Positions 35,581-43,430 of a DNA stretch of 46,257 nt are shown one piece after another. The notes below the pieces were generated by a model. That model saw only the letters and a list, made by a program, of their open reading frames with translations, did no database searches and was not told the origin of the DNA. Both the position numbers and the translations under genes were made by a program. The stretch is taken from positions 1-46,257 of the forward strand of contig JACPFU010000032.1 in NCBI GenBank assembly GCA_016182785.1. Reading direction: 5' to 3'. Numbering within the stretch: position 1 is the first letter of the stretch; every line of letters starts with the position of its first letter. This DNA comes from Lysobacterales bacterium (GTDB lineage Bacteria > Pseudomonadota > Gammaproteobacteria > Xanthomonadales > Ahniellaceae).

Positions 35581-36948
35581 ATGCAACCGCTGCGTGCACC
35601 ATTCGCGCTCGTGCGACGTCGTCGAGCCGATCGCCGCTGCCTGCCCTGGCTGCTGCTGATGCTCGGCATCGGCAGCGCGAGCGCCGGCAACACCCGCGTC
35701 AGCGTCGCCTCCGATGGCAGCGAGGGCAACAACCACGCCGGCCAGGCGCTGATCTCCGCGAATGGCCGCTTCGTCGCGTTCGACTCCTCGGCGAGCAACC
35801 TGGTCGGCAACGACACCAACAACGCCTGGGACGTGTTCGTGCACGACCGCCAGACGCACCAGACCACGCGCGTCTCGGTCGCGAGCGACGGCCGCGAGGC
35901 CAACGCCGACGCCCGCAACCAGTCCGAGCGAGCGCCGGCGATCTCGGCCGACGGCCGCTTCGTCGCGTTCCGTTCCGCCGCCGACAACCTGGTCAGCGGC
36001 GACACCAACCAGTCCTTCGACGTGTTCGTGCACGACCGCCAGAGCGCGCAGACGACGCGCGTCAGCGTCGGCAGCGGCGGCATCGAGGGCGACGACCACT
36101 CGAGCTTCTTCTCCGACATCGCGATCTCCGCCGACGGCCGTTACGTCGTGTTCGAGAGCGGGGCGACCAACTGGATTGCACCCGACACCAATGGCAACGA
36201 CATCTACCGCCACGACCGCCAGAGCGGCCAGACCATCCGCGTCAGCCAGTCTTCCGCCGGGGTGCAGGCGAACCAGGGCTGCCTCGGCCCGGCGATGAGT
36301 GCCGATGGCCGCTACATCGCGTTCCGTTCCTATGCCGACAACCTGGTCAGCGGCGATGTCGGCGGACTGCAGGACGTGTTCGTGCACGACGTCCAGACCG
36401 GCACCACGATCCGCGCCAGCGTCGGCGTCGGTGGCGTCGAGGGCAACGACGACAGCAGCGACGACGTCGCGCTGTCCGGAAGCGGCCGCGTCCTCGCCTG
36501 GGTTTCCTCCGCGAACAACCTGGTCGCCAACGACAACAACAACCGCGCCGACGTGTTCGTGCGCGACCTCGACGCCGGCACCACCACCCGCGTCAGCGTC
36601 GACAGCAGCGGCGTCGAGGCGAACGACTTCTCGTCGCAACCGGCCCTGTCCTTCGACGGCCGCTACGTCGCGTTCTGGTCGCAGGCCAGCAACCTGGTCG
36701 CCGGCGACGGCAACGACTGGGACGTGTTCGTGCACGACCGCAGCACCGGCGTCACCCGCCTGATGTCGGTCGGCGTCGGCGGCGCCGCCGCCGGCGGCCT
36801 GGTGCCGACGCTGAGCGGCGACGGCTTCTGGATCGCCTTCAGCTCCGACTCGACCAACCTGGTCGCCAGCGACGGCAACCTCGCCACCGACATCTTCGTC
36901 ACCCCGGGCGTGCCGCAACTGTTCGGCGACGGCTTCGAGGGGCCCTGA
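35581..36948 (+). CDS. Exported seven-bladed beta-propeller protein with LFGDGFEGP tail
   Basis: The 455-residue protein has an Arg-rich N-terminus and signal peptide (WLLLMLGIGSASA|G). Seven repeats of about 60 residues follow. Each has the order TRVSV-, ISADGRFVAFRS, A-NLV-GD-N and WDVFVHDRQT. This is the PD40/TolB-like propeller repeat, and exactly seven copies implies one closed ring. Acidic GDTN loops between strands could bind calcium. The C-terminus is PQLFGDGFEGP, the DGFE tail. GGGGGAATC lies before the ATG. It follows fibre 3 by 42 bases on the same strand. It is probably secreted or on the surface; ligand unknown. Confidence 0.82.
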   Translation: MQPLRAPFALVRRRRADRRCLPWLLLMLGIGSASAGNTRVSVASDGSEGNNHAGQALISANGRFVAFDSSASNLVGNDTNNAWDVFVHDRQTHQTTRVSVASDGREANADARNQSERAPAISADGRFVAFRSAADNLVSGDTNQSFDVFVHDRQSAQTTRVSVGSGGIEGDDHSSFFSDIAISADGRYVVFESGATNWIAPDTNGNDIYRHDRQSGQTIRVSQSSAGVQANQGCLGPAMSADGRYIAFRSYADNLVSGDVGGLQDVFVHDVQTGTTIRASVGVGGVEGNDDSSDDVALSGSGRVLAWVSSANNLVANDNNNRADVFVRDLDAGTTTRVSVDSSGVEANDFSSQPALSFDGRYVAFWSQASNLVAGDGNDWDVFVHDRSTGVTRLMSVGVGGAAAGGLVPTLSGDGFWIAFSSDSTNLVASDGNLATDIFVTPGVPQLFGDGFEGP

Positions 36949-37165
36949 GCAACGCCCGAGCTCGGTAGCGGGGGTGCATGCGCGTTGCGCAACGCTCGTG
37001 AATGCTGATCGGCCGTCCCCCGCGCCGCTTGCCTGAGCGTAGCGCGCGGCGTCTGGCGCCATGCCTCGGCACGGCTTTGCGAAAGTTGCAGGTGCCTTGG
37101 CGGGATCGTGCCCGCCGCTCCGTATCCAAAGTGAGGGCCCACTTCGGGCCGATCGGAGCCGCACC

Positions 37166-37471
37166 ATGCCGCGACCTCACCGCAACACGATTCCGCCGCG
37201 AGCCCGCCCGCGGCGATGGCTGCTGATCTGCACGCTGGCGGCTGCCGGCACCGCCATGGCGGGAGGGCGATTCAGCGTCGACTCGCACACCGTCGATGGC
37301 GGTGGCAGCCACAGCCAGGGCAGCCGTTTCAGCGTCGAGGGCACGATCGGCCAGCCCGACGCCGGCCCTGCCCACGACGGCGCGCGCTTCTCGGTAACCG
37401 GCGGCTTCTGGCAAGCCCAGGCCACGCCGCCGGTGTCCAACGTCATTTTCAGCAACGGTTTCGAGGATTGA
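37166..37471 (+). CDS. Small exported protein with three RFSV repeats and FSNGFED tail
   Basis: The 101-residue protein starts at 37166 behind CGGAGC. A twin-arginine-like basic leader (PRARPRRWLLICTLAAAG) precedes the cleavage TAMA|GG. Three repeats (GRFSVDS at 34, SRFSVEG at 53, ARFSVTG at 73) include the TIGQPDAG and GGFWQ strings seen in many bacterial surface proteins. It ends SNVIFSNGFED. It is the structural twin of the protein at 33258-33530. Only two bases separate its stop from the collagen-like gene. The 217 bases upstream contain no other gene. Confidence 0.75.
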   Translation: MPRPHRNTIPPRARPRRWLLICTLAAAGTAMAGGRFSVDSHTVDGGGSHSQGSRFSVEGTIGQPDAGPAHDGARFSVTGGFWQAQATPPVSNVIFSNGFED

Positions 37472-37473
37472 CC

Positions 37474-38382
37474 ATGAACAAGATGCTCGCAGTACTCGCG
37501 TTCCTCGCCCTGCCCCTGTGCAGCCCTTCCGCCCACGCCGAAGACGTCGGCGACGGCTTCACCTACCAGGGCCGTCTGCAAGACAACGGCACGCCGGCCA
37601 ATGGCCTCTACGACCTGAGCTTCACCCTGCACGACGTACCCACGGGCCTCGGGACGATCGTGATCGATCCGGTACAGCTCGACGACGTTCCGGTGGAGAA
37701 CGGCATCTTCAGCGTCACCCTCGACTTCGGCGGCGGGCTGTTCAATGGCCAACGTCGATGGCTGGAAATCAGCGTGCGCGAAGGCGCATCAATCGGCGCC
37801 TACGAAACCCTGGCCGGCCGCCAGGAACTGACCCCGGCGCCCTACGCCTTGTACGCACTCAGCGGCAATCCCGGCCCGGCCGGTCCGACCGGTGCGACGG
37901 GTCCGCAAGGCCCGACCGGCCCCACGGGTGCCACCGGCCCGCAGGGCCCCGCAGGTCCAACCGGGATCGTCTCGATCGCTACGACCTCTGGCCAAATCAA
38001 TGCCCTCGTTGCCGGCGGCGGCAACGCACCCTGGGTATTTGCCGGGCCCTACACCACGGTGACGGTTCAGGCCGGGCAACGCATCACCGGCTCCGGCGTC
38101 GGCGTGTTCGGGCACAACGATGTGAGCAGCACGGTTCCCGTGTCGTTCGGCCTGTGCATCAGCTACAACAACGGCGCGACTCTCAACGAGTTCTTTTCGA
38201 GCACCTACACCGACGGCACGGTGCTGGCAAATCCGCTGAAGACAGCACTGTCCGCGGCCGCAAGCATGGTGGCGCCGAGTTCAGGCACCTTCCGTGTCGG
38301 CTACTGCATCAAGAACAGGTCGACTTCCATCAACCTGAGCGTCAACGACTTCGTCAACGCCTGGTTCATGGTCAGCAACTGA
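37474..38382 (+). CDS. Exported collagen-like protein with the shared N-module
   Basis: The 302-residue protein begins at 37474, two bases after the preceding stop. A signal peptide ends AHA|ED. The N-module ([20 protein letters not shown] to [11 protein letters not shown]) is homologous to that of the three S74 fibres. Residues 131-164 are eleven Gly-X-Y triplets ([18 protein letters not shown] and so on), a short collagen-like triple-helix shaft. The last 135 residues form a globular C-terminal domain ([20 protein letters not shown]) that resembles trimeric C1q/BclA-type tips in position, though I cannot confirm the fold. No S74 domain and no GFE tail are present. Confidence 0.8.
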   Translation: MNKMLAVLAFLALPLCSPSAHAEDVGDGFTYQGRLQDNGTPANGLYDLSFTLHDVPTGLGTIVIDPVQLDDVPVENGIFSVTLDFGGGLFNGQRRWLEISVREGASIGAYETLAGRQELTPAPYALYALSGNPGPAGPTGATGPQGPTGPTGATGPQGPAGPTGIVSIATTSGQINALVAGGGNAPWVFAGPYTTVTVQAGQRITGSGVGVFGHNDVSSTVPVSFGLCISYNNGATLNEFFSSTYTDGTVLANPLKTALSAAASMVAPSSGTFRVGYCIKNRSTSINLSVNDFVNAWFMVSN

Positions 38383-38416
38383 GCGGACGCGATCGGCGAG
38401 GCGGGCGCCCGCCACG

Positions 38417-39709
38417 TCAGCCGAAGCGCAGCGTCGCGACTGCACCACGGGTCTCGCCGGGGGCGAGCGAGACGTGCCAGCCGTAGAGTTCGCACAGGCG
38501 CTTGACGATGGCGAGCCCGAGCCCGGCGCCCTTGCCGCCGGCGCCGTCGCCGCGCACGCCGCGGGTGAACAGGCGCTCGGCGTCCTTGGCATCGATGCCG
38601 GGGCCTTCGTCCTCGACGCGCACTTCGTTGCCATCCAACACCACGCGGATCTCGCCCTGCGGGGTGTAGCGGATGGCGTTGCCGATCAGGTTCGACAAGG
38701 CCACCGCGAGCACCGCCGACGGCGCGTCGACGCTGGTCGCGGAAGACTCCGGCCGCGCCTGCACGATGCGCAACTCCACCGGCTTGCTGCCGATCTGCGC
38801 GCGCTGGGTCTCGACCACCTGCTCGACCACACCGGCGACATCGGTCGACTCGGAGTGCGCCGGCAACTGGCGCTCGTTGCGCGACAGCAGCAACAGCGCC
38901 TCGATCAATTCGTTCGACTGGCGCGCGGCGCGGTCAATGCGCAGCAACCGCTGCCGGGTCTTCTCGGGCAGGTCGTTCTGCGACAGCAGCAGCTCGGCGG
39001 CACCGCGGATCACCGCGACCGGCGTGCGCAACTCGTGCGAGACATCGGCGTTGAACTCGCGGTCGCGGATCACCAGCTCGGTCAGCTTGCCTGCGTAGTC
39101 GTCGAGCGTTGCCGCCAGTTGTCCGACCTCGTCGTTGGCAAAATGCGGTGCCAGTTCGGCGACGCCGCCACCCTTGCCGAATTGCGCCAGCAGCTCGGCC
39201 AGGTCGGCGACCGGGCGCATCACCCGCGATGCCGACCAGAACGCGATCAGTGCCGAGAGTCCGGCAAACACCACGACCACGACCACCAGCCCCCAGGTCA
39301 GCCGGTTGCGCAGGCGCAGCTCGTGCGAGATGTCGTATTGCAGGAAGTACCAGGTGCCGCCGGTCTTGCGCACCGCCAGCTTGTAGGCCACCGGCCCGCC
39401 GCTCTGGGTGTCGTCGGTGATGGTGTGCACGCCATCGGGCAAGTCGCGCCACTTCATCGGCACATTGGCGCGCTTGCGCTCGCTGAACGAGAAGCCCTCG
39501 ATGCGCGAGAACGCCGGCTGCGCGTCCGGGTCGTTTTCCAGTGCGCGCGCATGATTCTCCAGCTCGAAGCTGAGCTGGCGCCCGATCAGCTGGTCTTCGA
39601 GATAGCCGCGCAGCAACACCGCCGACACCGCGAACGCCGCGGTGAGCAGGCTGCCGAACAGGAAGAACGACAGGATGATGCGGCTTCTAAGCCGGCGCCG
39701 ATAGCGCAT
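38417..39709 (-). CDS. Two-component sensor histidine kinase
   Basis: The 430-residue kinase has membrane segments at about 9-34 and 138-160 that flank a 100-residue periplasmic sensor, a HAMP domain (161-213), and the phosphoacceptor DVSHELRTPVAVIRG (H225). The ATP-binding domain has NLIGNAIRYTP (N box), VEDEGPGID (G1) and GAGLGLAIVKRL (G2). The gene overlaps the end of the response regulator gene by 23 bases, so the two are translated together. The signal is unknown. The 34-base gap to the convergent collagen-like gene holds a GC-rich palindrome (38400-38413) without a T-run. Confidence 0.93.
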   Translation of the reverse strand: MRYRRRLRSRIILSFFLFGSLLTAAFAVSAVLLRGYLEDQLIGRQLSFELENHARALENDPDAQPAFSRIEGFSFSERKRANVPMKWRDLPDGVHTITDDTQSGGPVAYKLAVRKTGGTWYFLQYDISHELRLRNRLTWGLVVVVVVFAGLSALIAFWSASRVMRPVADLAELLAQFGKGGGVAELAPHFANDEVGQLAATLDDYAGKLTELVIRDREFNADVSHELRTPVAVIRGAAELLLSQNDLPEKTRQRLLRIDRAARQSNELIEALLLLSRNERQLPAHSESTDVAGVVEQVVETQRAQIGSKPVELRIVQARPESSATSVDAPSAVLAVALSNLIGNAIRYTPQGEIRVVLDGNEVRVEDEGPGIDAKDAERLFTRGVRGDGAGGKGAGLGLAIVKRLCELYGWHVSLAPGETRGAVATLRFG

Positions 39710-40379
39710 CCGGATCGCTCAGGCTGTACCCGATGCCGTGCCGGGTGTGGATCAACGGCTTGCCGAACGGCTTGTCGATCGCAGCGCGCAAACCGTGGAT
39801 GTGCACGCGCAGCGAATCGCTGTCGGGCAGTTCCTCGCCCCACACGCGCAGCTCCAGCTCGCGCCGCGTCACCACCGAGGGCGACGACTCCATCAGGCAC
39901 TGCAGCAGCTTGAGCCCGATCGGGTTCAGGTTGATCGCCTTGCCGGCACGCGCGATCTGCAGCGTGTCGAGGTTGTAGTTCAGATCGCCCACGCTCAGCA
40001 CGCGCGAACTCGGCGCGCGCCCGCGCTTGCCGAGCACGTTCAGGCGCGCCTCGATTTCCTGCAGCGCGAACGGCTTGACCATGTAGTCGTCGGCGCCGCT
40101 CTCGAAGCCGGCAAGCTTCTGGTCGAGCGCGTCGCGCGCGGTCAGCATCAGCACCGGCGTGTGCCGGTGCGACTCGGCGCGCAGGCGCTTGCACACCTGC
40201 AGCCCGTCCATGCCGGGCAGGGTGAGGTCGAGGATGATCACGTCGAACGGCTCGCGCAGCGCCAGGTTCAGGCCGCTGACGCCATCGGCCGCAAAGTCGA
40301 CGACATGGCCCTTGTCGGCGAGGTAGTCGCCAAGGTTGGCGGCGAGGTCGGAATTGTCTTCGATGACCAGAATGTGCAT
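39687..40379 (-). CDS. OmpR-family response regulator
   Basis: The 230-residue regulator has a receiver domain (MHILVIEDNSDLAANLGDYL, phospho-acceptor D51 in VIILDLTLPGMDG, lysine in DDYMVKPFA) and an OmpR/PhoB winged-helix DNA-binding domain (SPSVVTRRELELRVWGE, DSLRVHIHGLRAAIDKPFG). The ATG at 40379 gives the canonical receiver start; the frame further upstream is not needed. It is the partner of the overlapping histidine kinase. Its target genes are not shown by sequence. Confidence 0.94.
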   Translation of the reverse strand: MHILVIEDNSDLAANLGDYLADKGHVVDFAADGVSGLNLALREPFDVIILDLTLPGMDGLQVCKRLRAESHRHTPVLMLTARDALDQKLAGFESGADDYMVKPFALQEIEARLNVLGKRGRAPSSRVLSVGDLNYNLDTLQIARAGKAINLNPIGLKLLQCLMESSPSVVTRRELELRVWGEELPDSDSLRVHIHGLRAAIDKPFGKPLIHTRHGIGYSLSDPDALSAPA

Positions 40380-40420
40380 GGGCGAAGCATAGGCTCGTGG
40401 TGGTGGCGACCGGAAGGGGC

Positions 40421-40465
40421 ACCAAAGAAAAAGCCCGGGGAGGTTCGTGGGAACCACCCCGGGCT
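40421..40465 (-). terminator. Intrinsic terminator after rimK
   Basis: On the minus strand a long hairpin (outer arms AGCCCGGGG/CCCCGGGCT, inner GGTTC/GAACC with one A-A mismatch; 40432-40465) is followed by TTTTTCTTTGG. It lies about 90 bases past rimK and just upstream of the response regulator gene. Confidence 0.85.
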
Positions 40466-40557
40466 CAAGCTACTGCCCCGATTACCGTAATCTGCCCGCC
40501 ATCCGATTGGGAGGAGTGTGTGCAGGTCTTGGTGCAGGCATCGTAGGCGCTTTCGGA

Positions 40558-41547
40558 TTAAATCGATGTTAAGCGTGCGCGCCGCTTCGCGGGCTTCGCC
40601 TGGGCCGTCTTCTTCGGCTTCGCGGTCTTGCCCGCGCTCGCCGCACGACGCCGCTGCGCGCGCATCTCGTCCTGGTGCACGCGGCGTTCGAGATAGCCGA
40701 TGATCGCGCCGGCGACATCGACGCCGGTGGCGTGCTCGATGCCTTCGAGCCCGGGCGAGGAATTCACTTCGAGCACCAGCGGCCCGCGCTTCGAGCGCAA
40801 CAGGTCGACGCCGGCGATGCCGAGGCCCATCACCGCGGCGGCGCGGATCGCGGCATCGGACTCGGCCTCGCTCAGCGTGGTCGCTTCGGCGCTGCCGCCG
40901 CGATGCAGGTTGGAACGGAACTCGCCGGCCTTGGCCTGGCGCCGCATCGACGCGATCACCTTGCCGCCGACGACAAAGCAGCGCACGTCCGCGCCCTTCG
41001 ACTCGGCGATGTATTCCTGCACCAGGAAGTTCGCGTACAGGCCGCGGAAGGCTTCGATCACCGAGCGCGATCCGGTGATCTTCTCGGCCAGCACCACGCC
41101 CTGGCCCTGCGCGCCCTCGACCAGCTTGATCACGTGCGGCGGCTTGCCGAGCATGGCCAGCAGGTCGGTGGTGTCGTCCGGGTTGTCGCCGAATACCGTG
41201 CTCGGCAGGCCGAGCCCCTGCTGCGCCAGCATCTGCAGGCAACGCAGCTTGTCGCGCGCGCGCAGCACCGGGTCGGACTTGTTCGGCGTGAACACGCCCA
41301 TCATCTCGAACTGGCGCAGCACCGCGGTGCCATAGCGCGTGATCGAGGCGCCGATGCGTGGGATCACCGCGTCGAAGCGGCTCAGGTCGCGGCCCTTGTA
41401 GTGCATCTCGAAGCGCCCGGCGTCGATGCGCATGTAGCAGCGCAGCGGATCGAGCACGCGCACGCTGTGGTGACGCTCGCGCGCGGCCTCGACCAGCCGG
41501 TGCGTCGAATACAGGCGGCTGTTGCGCGAGAGGATCGCGATCTTCAT
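40558..41547 (-). CDS. rimK: RimK-type ATP-grasp glutamate ligase with basic tail
   Basis: The 329-residue protein is RimK-like: [40 protein letters not shown], the ATP-grasp strand [28 protein letters not shown] and the metal strand [19 protein letters not shown]. RimK adds glutamates to the C-terminus of ribosomal protein bS6. The last 35 residues are an Ala/Lys/Arg-rich tail ([20 protein letters not shown]) beyond the usual end of the family. The start overlaps the stop of the upstream protease-like gene by ATGA, showing co-translation. Confidence 0.92.
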   Translation of the reverse strand: MKIAILSRNSRLYSTHRLVEAARERHHSVRVLDPLRCYMRIDAGRFEMHYKGRDLSRFDAVIPRIGASITRYGTAVLRQFEMMGVFTPNKSDPVLRARDKLRCLQMLAQQGLGLPSTVFGDNPDDTTDLLAMLGKPPHVIKLVEGAQGQGVVLAEKITGSRSVIEAFRGLYANFLVQEYIAESKGADVRCFVVGGKVIASMRRQAKAGEFRSNLHRGGSAEATTLSEAESDAAIRAAAVMGLGIAGVDLLRSKRGPLVLEVNSSPGLEGIEHATGVDVAGAIIGYLERRVHQDEMRAQRRRAASAGKTAKPKKTAQAKPAKRRARLTSI

Positions 41548-41996
41548 TCAGGCCCACCCTGTTTGCGTTTGCGGCGACGCGGCTTGTCGCCGAGCACGAA
41601 CGAGCGCTCGGGATCGACGACGATGCGTCCGGCCATCGCGGTGCGACCGAGCAGCATCGGGAACATCATGCCATGGCGGTTGGTCAGATTGGTTTCGATC
41701 TCGAACACCTCGTCGCCGACACGCACGCGGGTGCGGATGAACGGGCGCAGTGCCGAGCGCCCGCCGGAGTCGGTGACCGTGCGCCGGTCCGCAAGCGGCG
41801 CCTCGAACCAGCGCGCGCGACGCCCCGAGCGCGTCTTCGGGTCGAGCGCGAAACGCACCCACGCCGCCTCGTCGCGCACGAACTCCTCGATCGCCTCGAC
41901 GTGCAGACTGGAAGATCGCGCACCACTGTCGAGCTTGGCCTTGATCGCGCGCACGCCGAAGTCGGGCAGCGCCAGCCACTCGCGCCAACCGAGCAT
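41544..41996 (-). CDS. RimB-like retropepsin-fold putative protease paired with RimK
   Basis: The 150-residue protein (PF05618, formerly called ATP-dependent zinc protease) has the aspartic-protease-like motif [13 protein letters not shown] and the family segments [10 protein letters not shown] and [21 protein letters not shown]. Family members sit next to rimK; in Pseudomonas the RimB partner modulates RimK and removes glutamates from bS6. I chose the ATG at 41996 ([14 protein letters not shown]) because it opens the conserved domain, although no clear ribosome site precedes it and a GTG further upstream in the long open frame is possible. The C-terminus is strongly basic (RRRKRKQGG). Confidence 0.82.
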   Translation of the reverse strand: MLGWREWLALPDFGVRAIKAKLDSGARSSSLHVEAIEEFVRDEAAWVRFALDPKTRSGRRARWFEAPLADRRTVTDSGGRSALRPFIRTRVRVGDEVFEIETNLTNRHGMMFPMLLGRTAMAGRIVVDPERSFVLGDKPRRRKRKQGGPE

Positions 41997-42206
41997 GCGG
42001 CGCGGGCGCACGTCCGGTGCTGCACTGGAATCGGATGCTGCGGCAATGGGCACGGCGCCGGCGCCTTGGACACGGGCCGGCACCTTCGCGCGCGCCGCGG
42101 CTGCCGTCAATCGCCGCGGCGGGTGACGCAGGTCAAGCGCTGCCGGTGCCCGCCTTGAATTCGCTTGCAGCGGATGCAACCTTCCGCGCAGCCACCAAGG
42201 ACCGCC

Positions 42207-43358
42207 GTGAGCCAAGTCCCCGAGGAGCCCAACGACTGGCCCGCGCCGCCGCAGCGGGTGCGCGACCAGCTGTGCCTGATCGTGCTCGGTTGTGCGCTGG
42301 CCTCGCCGCAGCGCGACTACCAGATGCGCATCGTGCGCCATCGCCTCTCGGTGCTCTGCGTGCTGGTGGCGAGCGGGTTGCTGGCGTGGATTCCGGTCGA
42401 CCTGCAGGCATTGCCCGGCGCCGCCGCGCAACCGATCGCGCTGCTGCGCGCCGCGCTGGCGCTGCTGCTGCTCGGCGCGGCCTGGGTGCATCGCGATGGC
42501 GCGCGCCTCAAGCCGCCGGCGTATCCGGCACTGGCGCTGTTCGTGTTCATCCAGTGCGCGGCGTTCGCGCTGATGCAGCGCCACGTGCCCGCGGACGCCC
42601 CGGCGCTGCTGCGCCTGGGCTATGGGCTGTTCCCGTTCGTGGTCGGTGCCCAGCTCGCGATCTTCCCGCTGCCGATCATCGCCACCGCGGCGCTGTCGCT
42701 GCCGGTGTTCCTGCTGGTGCTGCTGCCCGGCGCGATCGTGCCGTTCGCGGCCGAGCTCTCCCCGCTCGGCAGCCTGTGGTTGCTGAGCCTGATCGTGATC
42801 GTCGCGTCCTGGGCCGGGGCGTCGCAGCTGGCGCTGCTGCAGGGACTGCTGCAGGCGCGCAGCGACGCCGCCCACGACGTGCTCACCGGGCTCGCCAACC
42901 GGCGCATGGGCCTGGCACGGCTCGATGCCGACATCGCGCTGGTGCGGCGCATGCCGGAACCGCTCGCGGTGCTGGCGCTCGACCTCGACCACTTCAAGCG
43001 CGTCAACGACCAGCACGGCCACGCCACCGGCGACCGCGTGCTGGTGGCATTCGCGCAGGCGATGCGCGGCGAACTGCGTGCCGGCGATCTGGGTGCACGC
43101 ATCGGCGGCGAGGAGTTCATCGCGATCCTGCCGGCCACCGATGCCGCGGCTGCGGCCGTGGTCGGCGAGCGCATCCGCGCCGCCAGCGCGGCGCTCGCGG
43201 TGCCCACCGACGATGGCCAGGCGGTGCGCTTCACGATCAGCGTCGGCGTCGCCAGTCTGCAACCGGGCGAGGACAGCACGCGCCTGCTGGCCCGCGCCGA
43301 CGGTGGGCTCTATCGCGCCAAGTCCGAAGGCCGCAACCGCGTGGTGCGCGTGGACTGA
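42207..43358 (+). CDS. Membrane diguanylate cyclase (GGDEF)
   Basis: The 383-residue protein has about six membrane segments in its first 220 residues and a C-terminal GGDEF domain (DVLTGLANRR, LDLDHFKRVNDQHGH). The active site is ARIGGEEFIAIL, and RAGD sits five residues before it as an intact inhibitory I-site, so it should make cyclic di-GMP under product inhibition. I chose the GTG at 42207 because AAGGA lies six bases upstream; the ATG at 42174 and TTG at 42165 lack a good site. It is divergent from the rimB-rimK pair. Confidence 0.9.
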   Translation: MSQVPEEPNDWPAPPQRVRDQLCLIVLGCALASPQRDYQMRIVRHRLSVLCVLVASGLLAWIPVDLQALPGAAAQPIALLRAALALLLLGAAWVHRDGARLKPPAYPALALFVFIQCAAFALMQRHVPADAPALLRLGYGLFPFVVGAQLAIFPLPIIATAALSLPVFLLVLLPGAIVPFAAELSPLGSLWLLSLIVIVASWAGASQLALLQGLLQARSDAAHDVLTGLANRRMGLARLDADIALVRRMPEPLAVLALDLDHFKRVNDQHGHATGDRVLVAFAQAMRGELRAGDLGARIGGEEFIAILPATDAAAAAVVGERIRAASAALAVPTDDGQAVRFTISVGVASLQPGEDSTRLLARADGGLYRAKSEGRNRVVRVD

Positions 43359-43382
43359 AGCGGATTCCGCCCGGCACAAACG

Positions 43383-43409
43383 ACGAAGCCACCCGACGGG
43401 TGGCTTCGT
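43383..43409. terminator. Bidirectional terminator between cyclase and IPTL-CTERM gene
   Basis: A perfect 12-bp stem (ACGAAGCCACCC/GGGTGGCTTCGT) closes the three-base loop GAC. GCGTTTGC follows on the plus strand and TTTGTGCC on the minus strand, so it can serve both convergent genes. Confidence 0.75.
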
Positions 43410-43430
43410 GCGTTTGCTGCAACAGTTCGA

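Noticed and set aside
34183..37167. 994-residue minus-strand open frame
   Set aside because: It is antisense to fibre 3 and the propeller; Val/Ala/Asp-rich repeats mirror the coding repeats of those genes.
38400..38413. Terminator between collagen-like gene and histidine kinase
   Set aside because: The palindrome GGCGGGCGCCCGCC has no T-run on either side.
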